From Acidimicrobiaceae bacterium (GTDB taxonomy: Bacteria; Actinomycetota; Acidimicrobiia; Acidimicrobiales; Palsa-688), in contig DAHWQF010000034.1 in NCBI GenBank assembly GCA_027334785.1, positions 1 to 13,634 of the forward strand: 13,634 nt of DNA, written 5' to 3'. Position numbers and translations under genes: made by a program. Below the pieces are notes generated by a model. It did no database searches. It was given only the letters and a program-made list of their open reading frames with translations, and was not told the DNA's origin. This document shows, piece after piece, positions 8,043 through 13,634 of this stretch. Positions within the stretch are counted from its first letter, which is position 1; the number at the start of each line of letters is the position of its first letter.

Positions 8043-8057
8043 AGCTCAAAAGGAGCT
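8043..8057 (-). promoter_or_regulatory. Hairpin between binding-protein and permease genes
   Basis: AGCTC and GAGCT arms around a 5-base loop lie directly after the TGA of the binding-protein gene (8061-8063) and before the permease start. Hairpins at this place in sugar ABC operons often protect the upstream message or dampen read-through so that more binding protein than permease is made. Here the stem is only 5 bp. Confidence 0.35.
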
Positions 8058-8060
8058 GGC

Positions 8061-9338
8061 TCAACGGCCCGTGAGGGCGTCCTTTTGGAGGCTGCTTAGC
8101 ACTTGCGCGGGGTTGGCGCTCGGTGCCATGGCCGTGCCGAGTTGGCTCTGGACCGCTGACTGCACGACGGTCCAGTTGGGGTTGGTCAACGGGTAGAACT
8201 TGGCTTTGGGCAGCAAGGCGATGCCGGTGGCGTCCACCGGGTTGGTCTTCAGTGCCGCGGCGGCCGAGTTGGTCGCCGGCAGGAAGCCTTCCCGCTCCAC
8301 GAAGTTGAGGTAGTTGCTCTTCTGGTACACGAAGTCCAAGAACGCCTTGTCCATGGCCTGGTGCCCGGGGTGCTTGAACGCCATGAGGACGTCTTGTACG
8401 CCGAGGGTGAAGGGCTTGATCGAGCTGTTGGCCACCGGCCACGGTGCCGAGCCCCATTTTACCTTGGAGCCCTTCATGGAACTGACGGCAAAGGTGCCAA
8501 GGGGCATGATCTCGGTCATCGCCACCTTCCCGGCGGCAAAGTCGGCCCAGCAGCCGCTGGTGCGGTCGGTGTCGCCGGGGTTGGGCTCGGTCGCATGGTC
8601 GGTGTTGGACAGCGTGCGCAGGAACTGCAGAGCTTGCAGGTTTTTCTTGCTATTGATCGTCCACTGGCCTTTGGCGTTGACCCACCCGCCGCCGTTGGAC
8701 CACATCCACAGCGACCACTCAGCCTGGGCCTCCTCGGACCCGAGGGGCAGGCAGTAGCCGTAGTAGCCGGCCTTGGTCGCCTTGACGGCGTCGGCCTGGA
8801 GTTGCGCCCACGTCTTGGGCGGGGTGCTTATGTGCGCCTTGGCCAAGGCGGCCTTGTTGTAGCCGAGCGCCCGCACGCTGGCGATCCAGGGGATCCCGTA
8901 CTGGGTGCCGCCGATGGTGTCGGCCTTTTTGAAGGTGGAGAAGAAGTCGGCTTCCACCTGGGGCGAGAGCACCTCTTTGGCAGGGAACAGGAGCCCCGCC
9001 TTCGCATAGGTCGAATAGTTGTTGAAGTTCAAGATGTCGGGCTGGGTGTGGGTCTGGATCATCGTCGGGACCTGCTGGAGCAGGGTGTTCCAGTCGATGA
9101 CCCGGAGGTCCACCTTGATGGTCGGGTATTTCTTCTCGAAGGCCTTCACGAGCGCCTTCCAGTAGGGGGCTGTCTTGGAGCTGTACTGAGCCATCACTAC
9201 GTTGATGGTGCCACTGGGCGCGGCATTGGCCGCCCTTGTCGCCGCGCCCGCAGTGCTGCCGAGCGCGGCCGTGGTGCCGAGCACTAGGCCGACGCTCAGC
9301 CCTGCGGCCATGACACTGCGTTGTCTCACGGTTTTCAC
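8061..9338 (-). CDS. Extracellular sugar-binding protein of ABC transporter (family 1 type)
   Basis: A 425-residue exported binding protein starting at GTG 9338, with AAGGAGG (plus-strand 9346-9352) 7 bases upstream. Residues 1-33 form a Sec signal peptide: basic start MKTVRQR, hydrophobic core, and an AGA-type cleavage site near residue 32. No Cys lies in or near this region, so there is no lipobox. The mature part has typical family-1 features: INVVMAQYS strand, FEKKYPTIKVDLRVIDW (67-84), the PDILNFNNY turn, and GIPWIASVRALGYNKAAL near 150. It should capture the sugar outside the membrane and deliver it to the fused permease next in the operon. The deacetylase and deaminase downstream suggest an N-acetylated amino sugar or its short oligomer, but the binding protein alone does not show which. 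Confidence 0.92.
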   Translation of the reverse strand: MKTVRQRSVMAAGLSVGLVLGTTAALGSTAGAATRAANAAPSGTINVVMAQYSSKTAPYWKALVKAFEKKYPTIKVDLRVIDWNTLLQQVPTMIQTHTQPDILNFNNYSTYAKAGLLFPAKEVLSPQVEADFFSTFKKADTIGGTQYGIPWIASVRALGYNKAALAKAHISTPPKTWAQLQADAVKATKAGYYGYCLPLGSEEAQAEWSLWMWSNGGGWVNAKGQWTINSKKNLQALQFLRTLSNTDHATEPNPGDTDRTSGCWADFAAGKVAMTEIMPLGTFAVSSMKGSKVKWGSAPWPVANSSIKPFTLGVQDVLMAFKHPGHQAMDKAFLDFVYQKSNYLNFVEREGFLPATNSAAAALKTNPVDATGIALLPKAKFYPLTNPNWTVVQSAVQSQLGTAMAPSANPAQVLSSLQKDALTGR

Positions 9339-9345
9339 CTGCCAA

Positions 9346-9352
9346 CCTCCTT
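9346..9352 (-). promoter_or_regulatory. Ribosome binding site that fixes the GTG start of the binding-protein gene
   Basis: AAGGAGG on the minus strand, 7 bases before GTG 9338. It decides for this GTG over the later in-frame ATG, which would cut into the signal peptide. Confidence 0.85.
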
Positions 9353-9576
9353 GGTCGAGGAATTCTTTTAGTAATAATCACGAGACGGGCGAATGTGCCG
9401 TCGCGGCCGCCGACCGCTCGCCTGTCGATTCCCTTTTGATGGCTCCGGGGAGCGAAATGAGCATCAACGCGCATAGTAGCAGTGGGCCCAGCGGGTGAGC
9501 GCGCGGGGGCGCAAAGTGGCCTGGCGGGATTGAGCGTTTATAACGGTCAGGGCTAAGTTACCCTCATAGCATTGCA
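9353..9576. promoter_or_regulatory. Divergent promoter region between the transport operon and the SIS gene
   Basis: This gap must drive transcription both ways. An AT-rich patch at 9361-9380 is the likely -10 zone of the minus-strand operon, though no clean -35 is visible. For the + strand, TTGAGC (9530-9535) and TAAGTT (9554-9559) with 18 bases between form a plausible promoter for the SIS gene. I found no match to the DasR-type TGGTCTAGACCA operator in it. Confidence 0.4.
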
Positions 9577-9582
9577 GTGAGG

Positions 9583-9598
9583 GAGGTCGTGAGACCTC
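9583..9598. promoter_or_regulatory. Inverted repeat GAGGTC-gtga-GACCTC before the SIS gene
   Basis: A perfect 6-bp inverted repeat with a 4-base centre, about 20 bases before the chosen SIS start. The left arm with its following bases (GAGGTCGTG) occurs again at 9607-9615. It contains GGTC/GACC half-sites like GntR-family operators (DasR uses a 2-base centre), so it could be an operator or an mRNA hairpin near the ribosome site. Confidence 0.4.
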
Positions 9599-9618
9599 GG
9601 GAAAGAGAGGTCGTGCCC

Positions 9619-10572
9619 GTGTCCCATGCACCCGAGGCATCGCATGCGGCGACCGAGATCGCCAGCCAACCCGCCTGCTGGGCTTCTGCCGCCCGGCTCG
9701 CGCCTCAGGTCTCCGCGCTGCTCCCCGTCCCAGGCGAGCGCGTCGCCGTGGTGGGCTGTGGGACTTCTTACAACATGGCCCTGGCCTACGCCGCTCTCCG
9801 CGAGGCGGCCGGCCACGGGTTGACCGATGCCAGGCCGGCCTCCGAACTGGACCACCGGCGGGGTTACGACCGCTACCTGTTCCTTTCGCGGTCAGGTACT
9901 ACCAGCGAGGTGCTGGCGGCGGTGGAGGAGCTACCGCCCGGGTCGTCGGCCACCGGGGTGACGGCCGACCCCACCTCCCCGCTGGCCCAAGCGGTCAGCA
10001 CCGTAGACCTCTCCTTTGCCGCCGAGCAGTCGGTGGTGCAAACGCGCTTTGCGACCAGCGTGGTGGTCCTGCTCCGGGCCCACCTCGGGGAGCTAACGCC
10101 GGCGAGCGCCGAGGACCTGGCCGAGCAAGGCCGACAGGCGGTGGAGCTACCCCTGCCCGAGCAGGTCATGACGTCCACCCGCTTCACGTTCCTCGGCCGG
10201 GGCTGGACGGTCGGGATCGCGCACGAGGCCGCCCTCAAGCTGAGGGAGGCCGCGCAGATGTGGACCGAGTCCTACTTCGCGGCCGAAGTGCGCCATGGGC
10301 CGATAAGCGTGCTCGACCGGGCATCGTTTGTCTGGTGTTTCGGCCCGCCGCCGGCGGGCCTCGGGCCCGACATCGAAGCCACTGGGGCGCGCTTTTTCAC
10401 CTCCGACCTCGACCCCCTGGCCCAGCTCGTGCTCGCCCAGCGGGCGGCGGTGGAGCTGGCCCGCTCCCGCGGCCTCGACCCTGATAACCCCCGCAACCTG
10501 TCGTTCTCGGTGGTGCTGGGCGGTACCGAGCGCAGTCGAGGCCATGACCGTACGACGCCCGATGGCCGCTAA
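9619..10572 (+). CDS. SIS-domain sugar-phosphate isomerase/deaminase (GlmS C-domain/NagB-II like)
   Basis: A 317-residue cytosolic protein with two SIS domains and no glutaminase domain. I chose GTG 9619 because the conserved family start (EIASQPACW, 13-21) follows shortly and GAGGT lies upstream; GTG 9577 would add 14 residues over the inverted repeat. Sugar-phosphate motifs are GCGTSYNMALAY (47-58), SRSGTTSEV (90-98) and TADPTSPL (115-122) in SIS1. In SIS2, GRGWTVGIAHEAALKLREA (193-211) and AEVRHGP (222-228) match the GlmS ring-opening region, including the Glu-Ala-x-Lys and HGP elements. Proteins of this layout include NagB-II glucosamine-6-phosphate deaminases and AgaS-like enzymes. Divergent to an amino-sugar uptake operon, it is a good candidate for the deaminating step, perhaps overlapping the NagB-like protein. 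A fructosamine deglycase role is the main alternative. Confidence 0.85.
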   Translation: MSHAPEASHAATEIASQPACWASAARLAPQVSALLPVPGERVAVVGCGTSYNMALAYAALREAAGHGLTDARPASELDHRRGYDRYLFLSRSGTTSEVLAAVEELPPGSSATGVTADPTSPLAQAVSTVDLSFAAEQSVVQTRFATSVVVLLRAHLGELTPASAEDLAEQGRQAVELPLPEQVMTSTRFTFLGRGWTVGIAHEAALKLREAAQMWTESYFAAEVRHGPISVLDRASFVWCFGPPPAGLGPDIEATGARFFTSDLDPLAQLVLAQRAAVELARSRGLDPDNPRNLSFSVVLGGTERSRGHDRTTPDGR

Positions 10573-10617
10573 GTTCATCGCGGTCATGGCGGCCAATCAG
10601 CGAGACGTCCACGGGCC

Positions 10618-11124
10618 TTGAAGACGCTTTACCTGCTGCGCCACGCCAAGTCGAGCTGGGACGACCCCCGGCTCGCCGACCACGAGCGGCCGCTCGCGCC
10701 CCGAGGTCGGGAGGCAGCTCGGCGCCTCGCGAAGCACATGGCCAGGGCCAAGCTGCGCCCCGACCTCGTGCTGTGCTCCTCCGCCGCCCGAGCCGTTGAA
10801 ACCTACGAAGCCCTCGCCGGCGCCCTCCGCGGGCCGGAGGTGAGCACGGAGGACGGGCTCTACGGCGCCGGCACCGAGGACCTCCTCGCCCGGCTCCGCC
10901 AGGTGGGGGAGGGAGTCAGGAGCGTGATGCTCGTCGGCCACAACCCCGGGTTGGCCGACCTGGCCGCGGCGCTCGCCGGCAGTGGCGAGCCGGCCGACCT
11001 GGGCCGGCTGCGGGACAAGCTACCGACCGGGGCGCTGGCCGTCCTCTCCTTCGACGGTGCCTGGGCTGCTCTCCGCCCTGGGTGCGCGAGCCTGGAGTCC
11101 CTCGTGGTGCCGAGGGACCTCTAG
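10618..11124 (+). CDS. sixA: SixA-like phosphohistidine phosphatase (histidine phosphatase superfamily)
   Basis: A 168-residue protein of SixA size. The start is TTG 10618, placed directly before KTLYLLRHAKSSW, with no strong ribosome site. Catalytic residues: Arg8-His9 in LLRHAKS (His9 takes the phosphate), Arg29, Arg58 in CSSAARA, and His108 in VGHNPGL. SixA proteins remove phosphate from His in phosphotransfer proteins; many actinobacterial relatives have unknown targets. It lies 45 bases after the SIS gene on the same strand, so it may be co-transcribed, but a link to sugar use is not shown. Confidence 0.85.
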   Translation: MKTLYLLRHAKSSWDDPRLADHERPLAPRGREAARRLAKHMARAKLRPDLVLCSSAARAVETYEALAGALRGPEVSTEDGLYGAGTEDLLARLRQVGEGVRSVMLVGHNPGLADLAAALAGSGEPADLGRLRDKLPTGALAVLSFDGAWAALRPGCASLESLVVPRDL

Positions 11125-11134
11125 CGTTTCGTCC

Positions 11135-12028
11135 ATGGTCGTGAGCGCTCCCCGGTCTTTGCGCCTGGCCGCTGGTGCTGCCCTCCACGAAATCTTCTCG
11201 GCGCCGCCCGAGACCTTGAAAGCCATAGCAGGCGAGGGGGACGCCGGCTTGTTCGGCCCAGGCAGCGTGGCCTGGAGGGTGCACGCTCATCCCTCTGCGA
11301 TCGTCGGGGGCATCAGTTCGCTGATCGTGCAGACCCTCCACCCCCTGGCGATGGCGGGGGTGGCCGAGCACTCCGACTACCGTTCGGACCCGCTCGGGCG
11401 CCTGCGGCGGACGGTGGCTTTCGTGGCAGCGACGACCTTTGGCGGCACGGCGCAGGCGGAAGAGGCGGTGGCGGCCGTGCGGCGCGTCCACGAGCACGTT
11501 AAAGGCGTGGCGCCAGACGGCCGGCCCTACGACGCCAACGACCCCGATCTCCTGGCCTGGGTCCACCACGTCGAGGTCGAGAGCCTCCTTCTTGCCTACC
11601 AACGCGTCGGCCCTGGGCTCTGCGCCGGCGAGGCCGACGACTACGTCAGGGAAATGGCACGTCTGGGCGAGCTCATGGGGGCGCGCTCACCCGTGACGAC
11701 GGCTCGGGACCTGCGTGAATGGGTGCTCCACCACCCCGAGGCCCGCGCCACGCCCGAAGCGCGCTCAGCGGTCCGCTTCCTCGCCCGCCTGCCCTTGCCG
11801 CTCGCCGCCCGTCCCGCCTACGCGGTGCTCTTTTCCGCGGCCGCGAGCCTCGTGCCCTGGGGCTGGCGGATGGAGCTCGGGCTCCTCGTCCCCGGGCCCG
11901 TTTCCGGCCGCTTGGCCTGTGAGCCGGCTGCCCGTGCCCTCTGCGCGGCAATGGGCTGGGCGCTCGGGCCCTCGCCGGCGCTGACCGGTGCCACCGCCCG
12001 GGTGTGCCGCAGCGGCCAACCGTTGTAG
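11135..12028 (+). CDS. MpaB/DUF2236 family oxygenase-like protein
   Basis: A 297-residue, mainly helical protein of the MpaB/latex-clearing-protein family (DUF2236), whose studied members bind b-type heme and act as oxygenases. Family marks are LFGPGSVAWRVHAHP (39-53), QTLHPLAMAGVAEHSDYRSD (66-85), RVHEHVKG (117-124) and AWVHHVEVES (141-150); His residues in these motifs are candidate heme or acid-base ligands. ATG 11135 is the first start that gives the family N-terminus; it lacks a clear ribosome site, and GTG 11141 is an alternative. It starts 10 bases after the SixA gene, so they probably share a transcript. The substrate is unknown. Confidence 0.85.
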   Translation: MVVSAPRSLRLAAGAALHEIFSAPPETLKAIAGEGDAGLFGPGSVAWRVHAHPSAIVGGISSLIVQTLHPLAMAGVAEHSDYRSDPLGRLRRTVAFVAATTFGGTAQAEEAVAAVRRVHEHVKGVAPDGRPYDANDPDLLAWVHHVEVESLLLAYQRVGPGLCAGEADDYVREMARLGELMGARSPVTTARDLREWVLHHPEARATPEARSAVRFLARLPLPLAARPAYAVLFSAAASLVPWGWRMELGLLVPGPVSGRLACEPAARALCAAMGWALGPSPALTGATARVCRSGQPL

Positions 12029-12086
12029 GGGGGCGAGAAACTGGTGACAGCCGCTGGCGTCGGGCCGCCGGGGGCCGGCCAGTGCG

Positions 12087-12485
12087 TTAGCCGGCGGGGA
12101 CCAGCAGAGCCACGTCTGGGTGGAGCTTGGCGAGCGCCTGGTCGAACGTGGCCAGCCTGCCGCCGTGCGAGCGCGCCAGTTGCGCCAGGTAGGCGTCTGT
12201 CACTTGGCGGTGGCCCACGATGCCTGTCATTGGCACCTCCGTGTACCCCACGTCGTCGGGCCAGAACTCGTGACGGCCATGGGCGGCCGTCTTTTCGAGC
12301 ACGGCTCTGGCTGTGGCCGCCGACTGGTGCTCGCGTACCATCAGCCGCAAGAAACTGCCCTGGGTGACAGGGCAAGTGGCGAACTTGTCCGGGCCGGCCG
12401 CGAACCAGGCCTCGGCGGCTTGATGATGGACGTGGTCATCGACGAGCAGTCCAATGAGCACGTTGGCGTCGAGCAGAACGGTCAC
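12087..12485 (-). CDS. vapC: VapC-type PIN-domain ribonuclease toxin
   Basis: A 132-residue PIN-domain protein, normal size. The GTG start at 12485 overlaps the antitoxin stop by 4 bases (GTGA), which fits translational coupling; the frame is open further upstream but there it overlaps vapB. Acidic metal-site residues are Asp6 in LLDANVLIG, Asp97 in VTDAYL and Asp115 in TFDQAL. The usual mid-domain Glu appears as the CPVTQGSFLRLM motif (38-49), the form common in the mycobacterial-type PIN subfamily. VapC toxins cut tRNA or rRNA when freed from VapB; the target here is unknown. Confidence 0.9.
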   Translation of the reverse strand: MTVLLDANVLIGLLVDDHVHHQAAEAWFAAGPDKFATCPVTQGSFLRLMVREHQSAATARAVLEKTAAHGRHEFWPDDVGYTEVPMTGIVGHRQVTDAYLAQLARSHGGRLATFDQALAKLHPDVALLVPAG

Positions 12486-12712
12486 TGGTCGTCGTCTTCC
12501 AGCCGTCGCACGTCCTCGGTCGTGAGCGTCTTTGCGAGGTGCACGACGGGGAGCCCCGTGCCGGGGCTCGTGCCCACCTCTCCGGCCGGGCCGGCCCCGA
12601 GCCCGCGCCGCATAAGTGCTGCCACGGTTTGGCTGAGCGAACGGCGGGTGTCCCTCGCGATGGCGAGGGCCTGGGCGTGGAGGTCGTCGGGGATGTCCAG
12701 CGTCGTACGCAT
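12482..12712 (-). CDS. vapB: VapB-type ribbon-helix-helix antitoxin
   Basis: A 76-residue protein. MRTTLDIPDDLHAQALAIA at the N-terminus is a ribbon-helix-helix DNA-binding motif: a short strand, then helices through SLSQTVAALMRRGL (25-38). The acidic tail TTEDVRRLEDDDQ is the likely toxin-binding end. It precedes vapC with a 4-base overlap. ATG 12712 has no ribosome site and lies close to a -10-like TAGAAT (plus-strand 12719-12724), so the message may be leaderless. VapB normally represses its own operon. Confidence 0.9.
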   Translation of the reverse strand: MRTTLDIPDDLHAQALAIARDTRRSLSQTVAALMRRGLGAGPAGEVGTSPGTGLPVVHLAKTLTTEDVRRLEDDDQ

Positions 12713-12714
12713 AC

Positions 12715-12751
12715 CTACATTCTAACATCACATCTTGATGCAATGATGTAG
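12715..12751. promoter_or_regulatory. Palindrome-rich operator/promoter of vapBC
   Basis: Several overlapping inverted elements lie in an AT-rich patch just before vapB: CTACAT (12715-12720) with ATGTAG (12746-12751), ACATCA (12725-12730) with TGATGT (12744-12749), and CATC-tt-GATG (12731-12740). Repeated ATGATG-like half-sites fit binding of a ribbon-helix-helix VapB. The -10-like TAGAAT of vapB lies within it. Confidence 0.5.
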
Positions 12752-12794
12752 CTCTAGGGCTGCTCCCGAGAGAGCGCGTCGAACGTATGTCCGG

Positions 12795-12800
12795 TACACT
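12795..12800 (+). promoter_or_regulatory. Possible -10 element of the radical SAM gene
   Basis: TACACT lies 9 bases before the ATG at 12810 and there is no ribosome-site sequence between them, which suggests a nearly leaderless message. No convincing -35 is visible. Confidence 0.35.
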
Positions 12801-12809
12801 GTGCGGCCT

Positions 12810-13634
12810 ATGGCGGCAAGGCCAAGCGAGAGCTTCCGCTGGCGTCTCGAGGACGAGGGGGCCACCCTTTTCGACCTTGGCTACCCCGAGCGGCACGTCG
12901 GGCGAGGGGAGTACCGGGGGCTCGAGTTCCTCCACGTGAAGGCCCGGACCATCATCAACCAGGTGCCCCCGTCGTCACGCATGGCTTTTCGGTACACGAT
13001 CAACCCGTACAGGGGCTGCACGCACGCCTGCGCCTACTGCATGTCTGGCGACACGCCGGTCCTGATGGGGGACGGCAGGACGAAGCCTCTCGGGGAGCTG
13101 AGACCCGGGGACCAGGTCTACGGGACGGTTCGGGAAGGGCTGTACCGGCACTATGTCGTCACACCGGTACTCGCCCACTGGCGCACGGTGAAGCCTGCCT
13201 ACCTCATCACCCTCGAGGACGGGACCGAGTTGGTCGCGAGCGGAGACCACCGCTTTTTATCAGACCGAGGCTGGAAGTACGTCACAGGTGCTGAGCGGGG
13301 ACAATTGCGCCGGACGCACCTAACGCCCAACAACAAGTTGATCGGGACAGGTGCCTTTTCTTCGTTTCGGCCGATAGAAGGTGCAGCACTCGAGTCCGAC
13401 GCTGCTCTCGGGGTCGTGTTGATCAAGCCGCTTGGCCAACGGATAGAGATGTTCGACATCACAACGGGGACCGGTGACTTCATCGCCAACGGCGTGGTGA
13501 GCCACAACTGTTTTGCTAGGCCGACCCACGAGTACCTCGGTCTAGGGATCGGCGAGGACTTCGAGCGGCGGATCGTCGTCAAGGTCAACGCGGTCGAGCT
13601 CGCCCGGGCCGAACTGTCCTCGCCGCGCTGGCAG
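12810..13634 (+). CDS. Rv2578c/SplB-like radical SAM protein with mini-intein (3' partial)
   Basis: The frame is open from ATG 12810 through the last base (275 codons), so the C-terminus lies outside the window. The extein begins MAARPSESFRWRLEDEG and reaches INPYRGCTHACAY, the start of the radical SAM motif CX3CX2C: Cys70, Cys74, then position 77. There a 157-residue intein interrupts the protein, and the extein resumes at 234 as CFARPTHEYLGLG. Spliced, the site reads CTHACAY-CFARPTH, a motif typical of SplB-related and Rv2578c radical SAM proteins. These bind a [4Fe-4S] cluster with three Cys and cleave S-adenosylmethionine; the substrate of this branch is unknown. The gene diverges from vapB across about 97 bases. 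I recall intein-bearing members of this family in actinobacterial annotation, so the insertion site is probably not unique. Confidence 0.9.
   Translation, partial: MAARPSESFRWRLEDEGATLFDLGYPERHVGRGEYRGLEFLHVKARTIINQVPPSSRMAFRYTINPYRGCTHACAYCMSGDTPVLMGDGRTKPLGELRPGDQVYGTVREGLYRHYVVTPVLAHWRTVKPAYLITLEDGTELVASGDHRFLSDRGWKYVTGAERGQLRRTHLTPNNKLIGTGAFSSFRPIEGAALESDAALGVVLIKPLGQRIEMFDITTGTGDFIANGVVSHNCFARPTHEYLGLGIGEDFERRIVVKVNAVELARAELSSPRWQ
13038..13508 (+). other. Mini-intein inserted in the radical SAM cluster motif
   Basis: A 157-residue in-frame splicing element. Block A is CMSGDTPVLMGDG with Cys1 as nucleophile. Block B is SGDHRFL, with His71 in place and Ser where TxxH inteins have Thr. Block F is MFDITTGTGDFIANG (138-152), and block G is VVSHN with penultimate His156 and terminal Asn157; the +1 extein residue is Cys. 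All residues needed for splicing are therefore visible. The roughly 50 residues between blocks B and F hold no LAGLIDADG or other homing-endonuclease motif, so it is a mini-intein, presumably now inherited vertically. Its codons are less GC-biased than the surrounding gene, including a rare TTA Leu codon at 13257-13259, which fits an acquired element. Confidence 0.92.

Noticed and set aside
9353..9576. DasR-type operator in the divergent promoter region
   Set aside because: I looked for the TGGTCTAGACCA pattern expected in GlcNAc operons and found no match; only the wider-spaced palindrome at 9583-9598 is similar.
12029..12086. Terminator between the MpaB-like gene and vapC
   Set aside because: The GC-rich stretch can form short stems (for example around GGCCGGCC) but has no T-run and no single convincing hairpin.
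12486..12935. Upstream in-frame extension of vapC
   Set aside because: It would run through vapB and into the radical SAM gene; the PIN domain starts at GTG 12485 with a 4-base overlap to vapB.
13199..13588. Minus-strand open frame across the intein
   Set aside because: The + strand reading has all intein and radical SAM motifs; the antisense frame resembles nothing known.

Overview
The window is high-GC DNA with densely packed genes, GTG and TTG starts beside ATG, a shared-ATPase style sugar ABC operon, a VapBC pair of the mycobacterial type and an Rv2578c-like radical SAM gene that carries an intein. Together these point to an actinobacterium. The secreted glycoside hydrolase with Ser/Gly/Ala-rich beta-sandwich modules makes an Acidimicrobiia-like lineage my best guess, but the taxon is inferred from gene content and not proven.

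Left part (1-4132), + strand. It opens inside a large modular secreted glycoside hydrolase, with a GH26-like catalytic domain at its C-terminus. Just inside the window a 69-bp block recurs exactly 630 bp downstream, which shows that the beta-sandwich module is duplicated. Two different Gfo/Idh/MocA-family oxidoreductases follow, each with a strong AAGGAGG ribosome site. A spacer with a probable terminator separates them from the convergent operon on the right.

Centre (4133-9618). A minus-strand operon runs from right to left: extracellular sugar-binding protein, a MalF-MalG type permease fused into one 651-residue protein, a divergent NagA-like deacetylase, and a NagB-like deaminase whose catalytic loop reads ENGHIAFND. 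The last three genes are separated by only a few bases. No transporter ATPase is present. A roughly 280-bp divergent promoter region then leads into a SIS-domain sugar-phosphate isomerase/deaminase on the + strand. I read the block as import of an amino sugar or its oligomer, deacetylation, and deamination to a fructose-phosphate-type product. The NagA and NagB variants leave the exact sugar open.

Right part (9619-13634). After the SIS gene come a SixA-like histidine phosphatase and an MpaB/DUF2236 oxygenase-like protein on the + strand, then a minus-strand vapBC module. Diverging from vapB is the start of a radical SAM gene, open at the window edge. Its [4Fe-4S] CX3CX2C motif is interrupted by a 157-residue mini-intein. 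This is the most striking feature: the intein's first Cys and the +1 extein Cys both occupy the third cluster-cysteine position, so precursor and spliced product both keep the motif. I saw no tRNA, rRNA, CRISPR array, insertion sequence or replication origin.
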